DNA of 64,000 nt from Microbulbifer pacificus (GTDB taxonomy: Bacteria > Pseudomonadota > Gammaproteobacteria > Pseudomonadales > Cellvibrionaceae), in assembly GCF_033723955.1 (NCBI RefSeq), contig NZ_CP137555.1:2968001-3032000 (forward strand), given 5' to 3'. Positions 34,241 to 42,877 of the stretch are shown here, piece by piece. Within the stretch, counting starts at the first letter, position 1. Every line of letters starts with the position of its first letter. Below the pieces are notes generated by a model. The model made no database searches. It was not told where the DNA came from and worked only from the letters and a program-made list of their open reading frames with translations. Both the position numbers and the translations under genes were made by a program.

Positions 34241-35404
34241 TTAAACCTCAACGAGATCATCTTCACGGAATGTGAACCAGCCGTTTCCCCTGGATGCCTC
34301 GATCACGCCCCACAACTTGTCCGGGATCATGATTTCGGGGACCTTTTCCGGCGCCAACTCCGTATCAATCTCACTGTCCCGCTGACGTTGAGCCAGCTCT
34401 ACCCAGTCAGGGTTCATCACCAGTCCTTTGCCGACGGCGACCAGTGACAGGCCAAGGTTCAGTGCTTCTTCAGCTTGTGAGGGCGTGCGAACATTACCTG
34501 CTGCGATAACCGGTACGCGGTCGGCCACATGTTGAGTGATCAACTCGGCAGTCAGTTGATTTGCTGTGGCGTCGATCGGTGTGGCGTTCAGAATGTCCGC
34601 TAACGAAACATGCATGTAATCCACTCCGCTCTCGATCAGACGATCAATGAGTGCGTAAGAGTCATCAATCCTCAGCGCACCTTCCCCGGACTCTTCAGGC
34701 GAAATACGATACCCGAGCAGGAATGGCTGCTTGGCGTGCGTGTCGATGACCTTTCGTACTTCCTTCACCAAGGCTGATGGGAAACGCATGCGATTTTCCA
34801 GCGAGCCACCCCACTCATCGGTACGCTGATTGAACATGGGCGAGAAAAAGTTTTGGATCAAGAACCCATGCGCGCCATGCAGCTCAACACCATCAAATCC
34901 GGCATCAATGGCGCGTCGGGTTGCGTCACCAAATGCCCGGATGACTTCGAGGATTTCTTCATGCGTCAGTGCGCTGCTGGCGATTTCCCCACTGTTGAAC
35001 GGCCCTGCTGGTGCCTTCAGGTCACTGGCACTCACGATTTCACCGCCGGGTACCAGCTCGGGTACTGCCTTATTGCCCGCATGAAATATTTGCAGTATCG
35101 CTGGAGCTCCGCCGCTCTTTGCAGCCTGGGCGAGACTCCGCAAACTCGGGATGAATCGATCATCATATGCGGCAAACTCGTCTGTAAAGCCGATACCGTT
35201 TTCCATTACATGGGTGCATCCCGTTATCACCATTCCGACGCCATTGGCGCGGTGGCGATAGTACTCAAGTTCCTGATCGGAAACGCTTCCATCCGGGTTG
35301 GCGGACCAAGTCGTCATTGGCGCCATCACAATCCGGTTGCGCAGGGTAGTGCCGTTTTTAAAGGTAAACGGCTGAAATACAGAGTTGGCATTTTTGGCTG
35401 TCAT
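34241..35404 (-). CDS. NADH:flavin oxidoreductase, Old Yellow Enzyme family
   Basis: The 387-residue TIM barrel has FMN- and substrate-binding segments VMAPMTTWSANPDG, LQIFHAGNKAVPE, DGVELHGAHGFLIQNFFSPMFNQRTDEWGGSLENRMRF (spread over residues 175-215), and GNVRTPSQAEEAL near the phosphate site. The HGAHGFLIQ and RTDEWGGS motifs are family hallmarks. Such enzymes reduce activated C=C bonds or nitro compounds. It stands alone, followed upstream by a flavodoxin gene on the same strand. Confidence 0.92.
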   Translation of the reverse strand: MTAKNANSVFQPFTFKNGTTLRNRIVMAPMTTWSANPDGSVSDQELEYYRHRANGVGMVITGCTHVMENGIGFTDEFAAYDDRFIPSLRSLAQAAKSGGAPAILQIFHAGNKAVPELVPGGEIVSASDLKAPAGPFNSGEIASSALTHEEILEVIRAFGDATRRAIDAGFDGVELHGAHGFLIQNFFSPMFNQRTDEWGGSLENRMRFPSALVKEVRKVIDTHAKQPFLLGYRISPEESGEGALRIDDSYALIDRLIESGVDYMHVSLADILNATPIDATANQLTAELITQHVADRVPVIAAGNVRTPSQAEEALNLGLSLVAVGKGLVMNPDWVELAQRQRDSEIDTELAPEKVPEIMIPDKLWGVIEASRGNGWFTFREDDLVEV

Positions 35405-35594
35405 CTGGGGTACTTCCTATGGTGTAGGCTTGCCAAAATGAGCGGACTCACCGGCTACCTAAGTGATCCAGGTTGCTATTGTGTTGACCTAGAGTACTAA
35501 CAATTGCGGGGCTGAAGATTGCTAAGTGTAAAAAGGGGCTTGTCTGCGTCGGAGTCCAGCTTATTTACCCCGACGTCTTCCTTACTTTGCAGCT

Positions 35595-36254
35595 CTAGGG
35601 GCGCTCAATAATCGGCATCCATTGCGTATCAATGGCCTTCAACATTTCATCTGGAGTCTTCTGCTGTGTCATCCGTCCACGCCGAATTTGAAGATGCACA
35701 AAGGATTTTGCTCCCCGACTTATCACTTTGCTTCGGAAGGACTCAATCCGTTCCTGACTGAAGTTACTGTTGAACGTATTGAATAAAACCACATGGTTCC
35801 CATCAAAGCGGTTACTTTTCATGAACGCCCAAATCGGCGGCGCGGGTGAATAGAGCCAAATCGGTGACCCTAGATATACAGTGTCATAAGACGATAAATC
35901 GATAGTACGGGGAACGATATCGGGTAGTGCCTGAGGGCGGCTTTTCAGAGCGTTAGCATCTTTGAGCGCGTTGGTAAGACCAGCAATTCCCAGCTCGTAT
36001 TCAGATGCCTGCAGCTCCACCAGTCGCGCATCGAGCTGTGTCGCTAAATGACGTGCAGCTAACGCGGTATTGCCGGAACGGGAAAAATATATGACCGCAT
36101 TGCGCTTGGAGTCCGATGCGACCGGAATATCTACACCACCGGCCTTCAGGTGCCGGGCCTGATAGTTTTCTATCCAGGTAACGCCAAACAACACACCAAG
36201 CACAGCAACGACAACCAGTGCCAGAGCTAAAGCAAACCAGTGCAGAAATGACAT
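35595..36254 (-). CDS. Membrane-anchored flavodoxin-like protein
   Basis: The N-terminal hydrophobic helix (LALALVVVAVLGVLFGVTW) anchors the protein; the soluble part has a flavodoxin fold with the FMN phosphate loop YFSRSGNTALAARHL, then YLGSPIWLYSPAPPIWAF and VVLFNTFNSNFS. This is the Flavodoxin_4-type pattern. It may deliver electrons to a periplasmic or membrane reductase. The ATG at 36254 is preferred; a GTG at 36266 would add four residues. It could share a function with the neighbouring OYE-type reductase. Confidence 0.82.
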   Translation of the reverse strand: MSFLHWFALALALVVVAVLGVLFGVTWIENYQARHLKAGGVDIPVASDSKRNAVIYFSRSGNTALAARHLATQLDARLVELQASEYELGIAGLTNALKDANALKSRPQALPDIVPRTIDLSSYDTVYLGSPIWLYSPAPPIWAFMKSNRFDGNHVVLFNTFNSNFSQERIESFRSKVISRGAKSFVHLQIRRGRMTQQKTPDEMLKAIDTQWMPIIERP

Positions 36255-36299
36255 CGTCTTCACCACTATTTGGAATAGGCGAAAGGTCTCGCGGGATTG

Positions 36300-36422
36300 T
36301 TAAAAATCGGTCGACTTGGTCAAAGCCTCGAGGCCGCGTGTTTCTTCAATACGGGCCAGCAATGAGGGCATGACAAAAACCACCGCATCATTGCCTATCA
36401 GCAGCTGTCTGGGTGGGTTACA
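36300..36422 (-). pseudogene. C-terminal remnant of a short-chain dehydrogenase
   Basis: The minus strand reads NPPRQLLIGNDAVVFVMPSL, then LARIEETRGLEALTKSTDF and a stop at 36300-36302. This pattern (PPRxLLxGxDA ... AR..E) is typical of the last helix of classical SDR enzymes. An in-frame stop lies just upstream at 36438-36440 and the rest of the enzyme is missing. Confidence 0.55.
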
Positions 36423-36458
36423 GGCTAGCGCGGATTTCTATATCGGTGAGCAGCACAC

Positions 36459-37097
36459 TTACATGAAGTACGGCTTGTCACCGTCACTGCCGGGTTTGTT
36501 TACTCCCAGGTTCCCGCCCAAGTGCAGCTCCGGTGACACGATGATCTTGGCAACCAGGTCCGCCACGCTCTCGCGTGAGACCACTGTTCCTTTGAAGGCA
36601 TCCCCTTTGGCGGTGATTTCGTAGTCCACCTCGTGTTCGTCCGTGAGCCACGCTGGTCTCAAAATGGTGTAGTCGAGGCCCGAACTCTCGATGGCATCTG
36701 CGGCCCTGCGGTAAGGTTCGAGGTCTGTGCCAATAATCTCGTTGTTCCACTGACCGAATCGACCCGGCACTTCATCGTAAATACCGAGCGAAAGTATGAA
36801 CACCAAGCGCTTTACGCCTGTGTTCTGCATCGCTTCGATCACGCGTTTTGCTTGTATGTCCAGGTCCTCTCCAATGAGGTTGGCATACACGATATCTTGG
36901 CCTGCCATTGCTGCCCGCAGCAGCTTACGATCCAGTACGTTGCCAATTACGATCTGTCCATTGGCAGGTTCCCACCCGGTAAGCTTGTTGGGGTTGCGCT
37001 GAAGCAGCGTCAAAAATACATCTTTTCGGTCTGTCAGCTTGGCGATAACCCATCGGGCGATCTGTCCGTTTGCGCCCAATACGAGAACATTTTTCAT
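36459..37097 (-). CDS. NAD(P)-binding atypical SDR (NmrA/YwnB-like)
   Basis: The protein starts MKNVLVLGANGQIARWVI, an atypical SDR glycine motif (GANGQIA), and continues with TLLQRNPNKL and GSSGLDYTILRPAWLTD-like segments (IESSGLDYTILRPAW). The ATG at 37097 is chosen because the Rossmann motif must lie at the N-terminus; the reading frame upstream has no features. At 212 residues it fits small NAD(P)H-binding regulators or epimerase-like reductases. It is part of a run of redox and hydrolase genes on the minus strand. Confidence 0.85.
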   Translation of the reverse strand: MKNVLVLGANGQIARWVIAKLTDRKDVFLTLLQRNPNKLTGWEPANGQIVIGNVLDRKLLRAAMAGQDIVYANLIGEDLDIQAKRVIEAMQNTGVKRLVFILSLGIYDEVPGRFGQWNNEIIGTDLEPYRRAADAIESSGLDYTILRPAWLTDEHEVDYEITAKGDAFKGTVVSRESVADLVAKIIVSPELHLGGNLGVNKPGSDGDKPYFM

Positions 37098-37223
37098 AGA
37101 TTGATTTGCTACATTCCGGAGAGCGCGCAGCGTGCAGCTGCGCATATCTCCGTTGAATCTGAAGAGGGTTCCAGCCAGGGTGGCTGGAACCTCTGGTTTT
37201 TCTCTCAACCAGTTCCGCGACAG

Positions 37224-38159
37224 CTAGAGGTGTCGTTCGAAGAATGGCAGGACCTCAGCCATGGCCAGCGCGACAGGCTCGGACTTGTCGTAGAGGTCGT
37301 AATGGGAGTAGCCCTCAGCCACGAAGATCTGCTTGTCTTTCGACGCGGCGCGCCCATAAATCTCCCAGCTATCCCGATAGGCACCGAAAGCGCCGGGCTT
37401 ATCACCGGTGACTACAAGCAGCGGCTGCGTTAACAGGCTCTCTGCATTAAGAAACGCATCCCATCCCATAGCGGCGCTGTTAAATGAAAACAGGCCACTG
37501 GTCGCACCGTTCGGCTGTTGGCCGCGCGTGGACTTGTAGTAGTCCGTCGCTTCCAGCACATCCCTGTCGGTGATGCCATTGGCCCGACCCTCCTCCACGG
37601 AAGCTGGCAGGTAGTCGATGACGTGGCGCTCTGCACCCTGCACTTCGGCTGTGCGCTGCTTGCCCATGGCCTGCAGGGCAGACACGGGATCGAATTCACT
37701 AAACCCTTCCCGAATCAGGCGCCCGAAGTTCACGCCGGTAATGGAGACTAGTGCCTTGATGCGGTGATCGGTAATCGCCGCGTGAATGGTGTATCCGCCA
37801 CCACCACACACACCGATGGCCCCGATACGGTCCTGGTCCACATAGGGCAGTGTTACCAGGTAATCGATCGCAAAGCGGATGTCGGATGTGCGAATCGACG
37901 GGTCCTCGATAAATCTCGGGGAACCGCCACTTTCGCCCTGAAAGCTGGCATCAAACGCGAGGGCGACAAATCCGGCTTCCGCCAGTGCCTTCGCATAGAT
38001 ATTGCCGGAGGTTTGTTCCTTGCAGCTTCCGATCGGATGCGTGCTGACGATGGCCGGATATTTTTGGGTGTCATCAAAACCCGGCGGCAGGTAGAGGTCA
38101 GCGGCAGACTGCCATCCCAGGTTCTGATAGGTCACGTGCTGGATGCTTACGTTACTCAT
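37224..38159 (-). CDS. Cys-nucleophile alpha/beta hydrolase (dienelactone-hydrolase-like), copy A
   Basis: The protein has THPIGSCKEQT, FDASFQGESGGSPRF and a nucleophile elbow GVCGGGGYTIHAA with Cys118 in place of the usual Ser, as in dienelactone hydrolases, and a late His (EGYSHYDLYDK). It is 311 residues and clearly paralogous to the next gene upstream, with which it shares gene order and direction (70-bp gap). The probable operon is divergent from a LysR regulator. The substrate is unknown. Confidence 0.85.
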   Translation of the reverse strand: MSNVSIQHVTYQNLGWQSAADLYLPPGFDDTQKYPAIVSTHPIGSCKEQTSGNIYAKALAEAGFVALAFDASFQGESGGSPRFIEDPSIRTSDIRFAIDYLVTLPYVDQDRIGAIGVCGGGGYTIHAAITDHRIKALVSITGVNFGRLIREGFSEFDPVSALQAMGKQRTAEVQGAERHVIDYLPASVEEGRANGITDRDVLEATDYYKSTRGQQPNGATSGLFSFNSAAMGWDAFLNAESLLTQPLLVVTGDKPGAFGAYRDSWEIYGRAASKDKQIFVAEGYSHYDLYDKSEPVALAMAEVLPFFERHL

Positions 38160-38229
38160 TTACATCACCTCGAATTTTTTATCGGGGCACACACAGAATG
38201 TGCCCCAACATTACGCGTATAGAATTCAG

Positions 38230-39177
38230 TTACTTCAGCGTGCGCGCGAAGAACGGGGTCAGTACGGATACTGCTTCGTCCACATACTCGGGCACGTCGT
38301 ACAGCGACATGTGGTTCGCCCCTTTCACGACATGCATGGTCTTGTCGCTGCTGGCGGCGCGGGCGATCAGGTCATCACTCATCCATTTGCTCCCCGCCTG
38401 GTCGCCGGCAACGGTGAGTACCGGTTGCGTCAGGAAGGCTTCGGCCAGGTTGTAGGCGTCATAGGTGATGATCTGGTTCAGGCTGCGAGCGGTCATGAAA
38501 CCGGGCGCATTCGGGTGCTGACAGCGATCGGTGTGGTAGTACTCCCAGGCCTGGCGCAGCTCTTCATTGGGCGCATCCTCCTCCTTCATCGGGGCGAGGG
38601 GCAGGGTGCCCAGTTCACCGCTGTTGGCATCGCTGGTGCGCGCGTCGGAGCCCGCCACGACATACGGCAGTGCGTCGGCATCCTTGACGTTGTTTTCCCA
38701 GCCGTTGCGGAACATCTGGCCGATGTTTACCGCACTCACGGTGGCCAGGGATTTGATGCGACGGTCGGTGATCGCGGCATTGGCGGAATAGCCGCCGCCA
38801 GCACAGACGCCCATGGCGCCGATGCGGTTGTTGTCGACGTATGGCAGCGTGGTCAGGTAGTCGATCACCGCACTGACATCCTCGGTGCGGATGTAGGGGT
38901 TCTCCAGCTGACGCGGCATGCCGGTGCTCGCTCCCTGGTAAGAAGCGTCGTACGCAACCGTGACCAGGCCACTGTCTGCCAGTCGCTCGGCATAGAGGCC
39001 GGCTGTCTGCTCCTTAACACCGCCGCCGGGGTGGGATACCACGACTGCGGCGTACTGCTGGCTTTCATCAAAGTCGGCAGGGAAGTACACGTTGGCGGCG
39101 ATAGTGACGCCCTGGCCGTTGAGGTTCTTGGTGCTGATGCTTTTCATGCTGGTGCTTTTCATGACGGTGCCCTTCAT
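38230..39177 (-). CDS. Cys-nucleophile alpha/beta hydrolase (dienelactone-hydrolase-like), copy B
   Basis: The protein has SHPGGGVKEQTAG, YDASYQGASTGMPRQ, the nucleophile elbow GVCAGGGYSANAA with Cys, and KGANHMSLYDVP with the late His. The same motifs appear in copy A at the same spacing, so the two arose by tandem duplication and have since diverged. Several in-frame starts exist in the repetitive N-terminus (MKGTVMKSTSMKSISTKN); the conserved part begins at LNGQGVTI. It is first gene after the LysR-divergent promoter. Confidence 0.85.
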   Translation of the reverse strand: MKGTVMKSTSMKSISTKNLNGQGVTIAANVYFPADFDESQQYAAVVVSHPGGGVKEQTAGLYAERLADSGLVTVAYDASYQGASTGMPRQLENPYIRTEDVSAVIDYLTTLPYVDNNRIGAMGVCAGGGYSANAAITDRRIKSLATVSAVNIGQMFRNGWENNVKDADALPYVVAGSDARTSDANSGELGTLPLAPMKEEDAPNEELRQAWEYYHTDRCQHPNAPGFMTARSLNQIITYDAYNLAEAFLTQPVLTVAGDQAGSKWMSDDLIARAASSDKTMHVVKGANHMSLYDVPEYVDEAVSVLTPFFARTLK

Positions 39178-39269
39178 GTTGGTAGCTTCGGTTTCAGTGT
39201 TTTTCTGAGCCGTTGTGCTCTGACAGGGGAAATACTAATGGCGGGCCTTATTTGGAAAAACGTGCTAAA

Positions 39270-39288
39270 ACTTAAATCAGTGTTAAGT
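39270..39288. promoter_or_regulatory. LysR-type operator in the divergent promoter
   Basis: ACTTAA, 7 nt, TTAAGT is a perfect 6-bp dyad containing the T-N11-A pattern of LysR boxes. It ends 13 bp before the LysR gene and lies 93 bp from the hydrolase operon. Confidence 0.6.
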
Positions 39289-39301
39289 ACAGGTTAACAA
39301 T

Positions 39302-40225
39302 ATGGCCATCGATCCCTCGCTATATCCGTCACTAGTGTGGTTTGTGCGTATAGCGCGTCACAGCAGCATTACTAAGGCGGCGGAGGAGGGGGAGGTATCA
39401 CGCGCAGCCCTGTCGCAGCACCTGAAATCGCTGGAACAGCAGCTGAATGTGCGGCTGCTGAATCGCAGTACGCGGAGCATGTCGTTAACCGAAGATGGGC
39501 AGCGGCTGTTTGATGTTCTTGCCCCGGCCATTGAATTGGTTGACCGGGCAGTCTCTGGGGTTGGGGAATCGCAGGCAGAGCCGTCGGGTGTAATACGGAT
39601 CAATACGTCGAGAGTGGCAGCCAGGTTATTGCTGGAGCCAAAGATGGAAATATTTTTGGCGCGCTACCCGAAACTAAAGTTGGAACTGGTTATGGATGAT
39701 GGCCTTTCCAATATCATTTCCAGTGGCATGGACGTCGGTATTCGCCTGGGGGAAAGTCTGGCGGAACATATGGTGGCAGTACCGGTAACACCGCCGATGT
39801 CGATGGCGATCGTCGGCTCCCCGGAGTATTTCGCGAAGCACGGCACCCCGGAAACACCGGATGACCTGCTGCAGCACAACTGCCTCGCCTTTCGTTTCAC
39901 CTCCAGTGGCAACATCGACCGCTGGTCCTTCACATCGCAGGATGATGATAAACGCACGCTGGTGTTCGAGCCGAAGGGCAACGGGGTGTTCAATGATGAC
40001 GAATGTATGCTGCGCGCCGCCATTCATGGCGTGGGGCTGGTGCAGCATTTGGATCTATGCGTACAGCAGTATCTTGCCGATGGATCGCTGGTTAGGGTTT
40101 TGCAAAGCTGGTGCAGGCCGTTTCCGGGGTTCTTTTTGTATGTGCCTTCGAGAGCGCAGATGCCGGCTAAAATCCGGGCGTTGATTGATTTTTTGGTGGA
40201 GCAGCGGGATGAATTTGGGAGTTAG
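39302..40225 (+). CDS. LysR-family transcriptional regulator
   Basis: The N-terminal winged HTH (SLVWFVRIARHSSITKAAEEGEVSRAALSQHLKSLEQQLNVRLLNRSTRS, residues 8-57) is followed by a periplasmic-binding-protein-like effector domain. The domain belongs to the AaeR/CrgA-like branch (GVIRINTSRVAARLLL, MDVGIRLGESL). It is divergent from the paired Cys-nucleophile hydrolases, which it likely controls in response to their substrate or product. It ends shortly before copy 2 of the repeated terminator. Confidence 0.92.
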   Translation: MAIDPSLYPSLVWFVRIARHSSITKAAEEGEVSRAALSQHLKSLEQQLNVRLLNRSTRSMSLTEDGQRLFDVLAPAIELVDRAVSGVGESQAEPSGVIRINTSRVAARLLLEPKMEIFLARYPKLKLELVMDDGLSNIISSGMDVGIRLGESLAEHMVAVPVTPPMSMAIVGSPEYFAKHGTPETPDDLLQHNCLAFRFTSSGNIDRWSFTSQDDDKRTLVFEPKGNGVFNDDECMLRAAIHGVGLVQHLDLCVQQYLADGSLVRVLQSWCRPFPGFFLYVPSRAQMPAKIRALIDFLVEQRDEFGS

Positions 40226-40300
40226 TGGCAGCTGAATTAAATGGGATAGGCAAGGGCTAGATGTGCCCGCGCTTTGTGTTCTCTTGCGTCACTTCGCAAA

Positions 40301-40343
40301 AATAAAAAGGCCCGTTACCTTGCGGTAACGGGCTTTTTTAATT
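40301..40343. terminator. Repeated terminator hairpin, copy 2 (left edge of island)
   Basis: AAAAAGGCCCGTTACC, TTGC, GGTAACGGGCTTTTTT: 16-bp arms with one mismatch. The 25 bp before it (CTTGCGTCACTTCGCAAA region) also resemble the sequence before copy 3. It terminates the LysR gene and marks the left boundary of an AT-richer island. Confidence 0.88.
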
Positions 40344-40686
40344 GATTGCGGGGGTTGAAAGATAGTTATAACTCATTGATTTTTCTACTTTTCGGAATTG
40401 GTGTTTTACGTGACTCCACAAATAACTCCACCATTAGCGTGAGGTATCAGGAGTGATCGCGGGGTTGCTACTTCTCACAGCGCTGCCTCTTTGGATAATC
40501 ATTCTTACCAGTTTTGAAACCCAATAACGATTCCGGCCACGGAGCTGGAAGAACAGCAGATCACTACTCGCGACAAGTTTCGGTTGGCGTTTTCTGCCTT
40601 TCAGAGAATACCACCGGAGACACCACAGGGCGGACAATCATGAAAACCTCTGTAGTTTAAGTCGTCCCGAAAGGGGCTCTCCCGAT
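40344..40686. other. Island segment without a supportable gene
   Basis: This 343-bp AT-richer stretch contains a 67-codon minus-strand frame (40434-40637) with no RBS, motif or start that I can support. It may be remnant DNA like its neighbours. Confidence 0.5.
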
Positions 40687-40827
40687 TTACTGTGATGAGT
40701 TTTCAACCCAGGGCTTACTAACCTTTCCCTTGGTGTAACCGGGGGTGTTGAGCCAGCCGACGGCGATAGGTGGTTTGGTAAAACTGTCCTCCCTTTAGCT
40801 GTATGGCTTTAGGTCCTCAAAGTACAT
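40687..40827 (-). pseudogene. DUF7919-like gene with nonsense codon and truncation
   Basis: The minus strand reads MYFEDLKPYS, a TAA stop at codon 11, then in the same frame REDSFTKPPIAVGWLNTPGY, TKGKVSKPWVENSSQ and a stop. The MYFxDLxxY start and the xVGWLxxxxxxxxGxV block are the signature of a small DUF7919-type family found scattered in bacterial accessory loci. The stop stands where the family usually has Tyr, so a single base change broke the gene; the C-terminal part is also missing. Confidence 0.5.
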
Positions 40828-40888
40828 CGGAAACGCCTCGTTCTAACCAATCATTGGGGGCGTGCGTTTATTGCTCGCAGGCTGCGAG

Positions 40889-41494
40889 TTAACGTTCGAG
40901 CTCTCGTTTGAACTGCTTGTTCGTACGATAGAGCGGTGTAATCCGATCTATCAATGATGCTTTTACTGGTTTCCGGAAAACAATTTCAATTGAGTCATCA
41001 AATCGCGCCCACGTTCTGAAGCCCGCTTGCTGAAGATGCCAGAGTACAATTCCTATTGCGGATTGACGTAAGACGGAAATAGCCAGTTCAGCCCAGTAGC
41101 CTTGCTCGTGCGCCTTCTTGACTGACTCCAGATTTTTCTCTTCAATTACGATGTCTGCAGAAGTGAGCTTCTTGATCCATTCAATCCCAATTGATGGGCC
41201 GATGTTAATATACAGGTCTCCTGGCCAATGTTCATGGTTTGTTTCAAACGTGACTGCAGCGAGATTAGGGTAGTCTGAACGAACGTTAGCGAGCCATTTC
41301 CATAAAGTAACTGATGACCTAGGATCGCCAAGAATAATTCTGGAGCAATCGTTGGTTTGTATATGTGAAACGCGCTGTATCATCATCAAAGGAACAGCGT
41401 ACACCCCCCGTCCTCGGCGACCATCTCCGCGCCGAATTCCGTTGCGCTTTACATTTCCGATCGCTGAGTGTGGCGTTAGGTGAATGAATTTCAT
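40889..41494 (-). CDS. Island protein of unknown function, 201 aa
   Basis: The ATG at 41494 (MKFIHLTPHSAIGNVKRNGI) is chosen because conserved-looking sequence starts there; the reading frame upstream to 41623 overlaps the next gene's coding region. The beginning HLTPHSAIGNVKRNGIRRG followed by GRGVYAVPL resembles the first beta-alpha-beta unit of ADP-ribosyltransferase-like folds (H-T-x(5)-I-x-x-x-GI, GxGVYA), including DarT/RNA 2'-phosphotransferase-type proteins. The C-terminal half is basic (RITPLYRTNKQFKRELER). No family is recognised. It is 57 bp downstream of the other unknown gene and probably co-transcribed with it. Confidence 0.65.
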   Translation of the reverse strand: MKFIHLTPHSAIGNVKRNGIRRGDGRRGRGVYAVPLMMIQRVSHIQTNDCSRIILGDPRSSVTLWKWLANVRSDYPNLAAVTFETNHEHWPGDLYINIGPSIGIEWIKKLTSADIVIEEKNLESVKKAHEQGYWAELAISVLRQSAIGIVLWHLQQAGFRTWARFDDSIEIVFRKPVKASLIDRITPLYRTNKQFKRELER

Positions 41495-41550
41495 TGTTTG
41501 CGCCGTTGTTGGTGGATGCCAACCCGTGGGGAGAGACTGCTGCAGTTGTA

Positions 41551-42357
41551 TTAGTATTCTGTTGGAGGAACTACTGGAAATCGTCCAGCTGATTGCAAGA
41601 CAATGGGCCATCCCTTTGTGCAAGCGTTTTCGAGTTTGGATACTAGATCAAGGTTCACAGTGCTTGAACTGGTTATTGCCCCCATCAGCTCCCGAACATC
41701 GGGCACTATACGGTACGGACGATACTCGCTAGCAAGGAAGTCACTGATGAGGCTCCTCAGTTTCTTATCCCCTTTCGTGGAGTTAGCTATTTGTGAAAGT
41801 GTAGCTGTGGAGATGCGTACTTTCGTTGTGGTGTATCCTCCGGGCTCATCGCTCGCCGGTGTATAGAAAATCAAGACAGAGTCAGATAGGGGAAGACCAG
41901 TTTCGGTCCAGCCAGGCTCTGCTTGTGGCCAGCGATTGGTTGTGCCCGTCTCATCATCGACGATAAGTGTATCGCCCCCCAGGCAGCGTCTGGATAGGAA
42001 GCGGACAAGGTCGCGGCGGGCGCCGACTAGCTTTCTTCCATCATCAAGCTCTTTGAGAGTGGTATCCGGTACGGAGTTCAGATCACGAATAACTTGTTGG
42101 AAGTCTGGGGCAACCCACGGACTTTCGCCGAAATAGCCTATTTCACCACCCAGTTCTAAGTATGCTGCTATCAGCCCGTCCCCCTGCGGCTTGAACTTCT
42201 CCGTTGTTACATTAAGAATCTGGCGGAAGAAATAATCGTATAGCCAAAACCAACGTTCTGTGCCATCAGGCTGGCGACACTTAAAAACTGTATCGTCTCC
42301 AGGATGGTAACCTTCGTGGTTTACACAAGACCAATCTTTGATTTCTTCAATTGGCAT
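41551..42357 (-). CDS. Island protein of unknown function, 268 aa
   Basis: The protein is acidic and soluble with no signal peptide or membrane segment. It starts MPIEEIKDWSCVNHEGYHPG and has a Trp/Phe-rich patch (ERWFWLYDYFFRQIL), LSDSVLIFYTPASDEPGG and a regular C-terminal part (LMGAITSSSTVNLDLVSKLENA). I do not recognise a family. It is the first gene of the unknown pair in the ssrA-adjacent island. Base composition is more AT-rich than the flanking core genes, suggesting transfer. Confidence 0.65.
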   Translation of the reverse strand: MPIEEIKDWSCVNHEGYHPGDDTVFKCRQPDGTERWFWLYDYFFRQILNVTTEKFKPQGDGLIAAYLELGGEIGYFGESPWVAPDFQQVIRDLNSVPDTTLKELDDGRKLVGARRDLVRFLSRRCLGGDTLIVDDETGTTNRWPQAEPGWTETGLPLSDSVLIFYTPASDEPGGYTTTKVRISTATLSQIANSTKGDKKLRSLISDFLASEYRPYRIVPDVRELMGAITSSSTVNLDLVSKLENACTKGWPIVLQSAGRFPVVPPTEY

Positions 42358-42524
42358 TTTCTATGCTCCATCAGGGCAAGCTGCTGTCTTATTCTTGATG
42401 TTATCGACGAAGGAAGCCTTGCTTTATGTTTGTATATAGAGCGACATTTTGGTGAGTGAACCTTAGCATCCACCGTTAGCGATACAGGTACTCGTACGGA
42501 CCTACTGGCTGTTAGGTTTTACGT

Positions 42525-42842
42525 CTACGGCCAGCTTCTACAACCTGATTCCTTAGTACCCGGGCGCTTGCCTCCGCCCGGACTAACCGCAGCCACCAAT
42601 GCATCAATCTCCCACCTTTGTTTGTTGACCTTGCTCTCAAGCTCAGGGACTTGACTGTTGGCCACTTCCAACTCCTCCAACTCCTCCAGCAGCATTGCCG
42701 TCTGATCATCATTCTTTTCATCGACAGCAGTGTCATCCAGGCTGAGGAGACGCTTTAGTGCGGCCCTGCTACCGATACCGTAGCCATAAAAAACATTGCA
42801 GATGACGCGAGAAGGGGGAAATGTGAGGGTTTGTGCGTCCAT
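42525..42842 (-). CDS. Possible small island protein with coiled coil
   Basis: The 105-codon frame encodes MDAQTLTFPPSRVICNVFYG followed by an acidic helical region (AMLLEELEELEVANSQVPELESKVNKQ in two halves around residues 49-75) that looks like a coiled coil. No family is recognised. Two other frames are open over part of it, so the call is uncertain, and the last 15 residues could reflect a frameshift. Confidence 0.4.
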   Translation of the reverse strand: MDAQTLTFPPSRVICNVFYGYGIGSRAALKRLLSLDDTAVDEKNDDQTAMLLEELEELEVANSQVPELESKVNKQRWEIDALVAAVSPGGGKRPGTKESGCRSWP

Positions 42843-42877
42843 GCGGCCTTACTTGGTCGGTTGCCCCTGCAGAATAG

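Noticed and set aside
40434..40637. 67-codon minus-strand frame in the island
   Set aside because: No RBS, no recognisable motif, and neighbouring DNA is decayed; kept only as part of an unannotated stretch.
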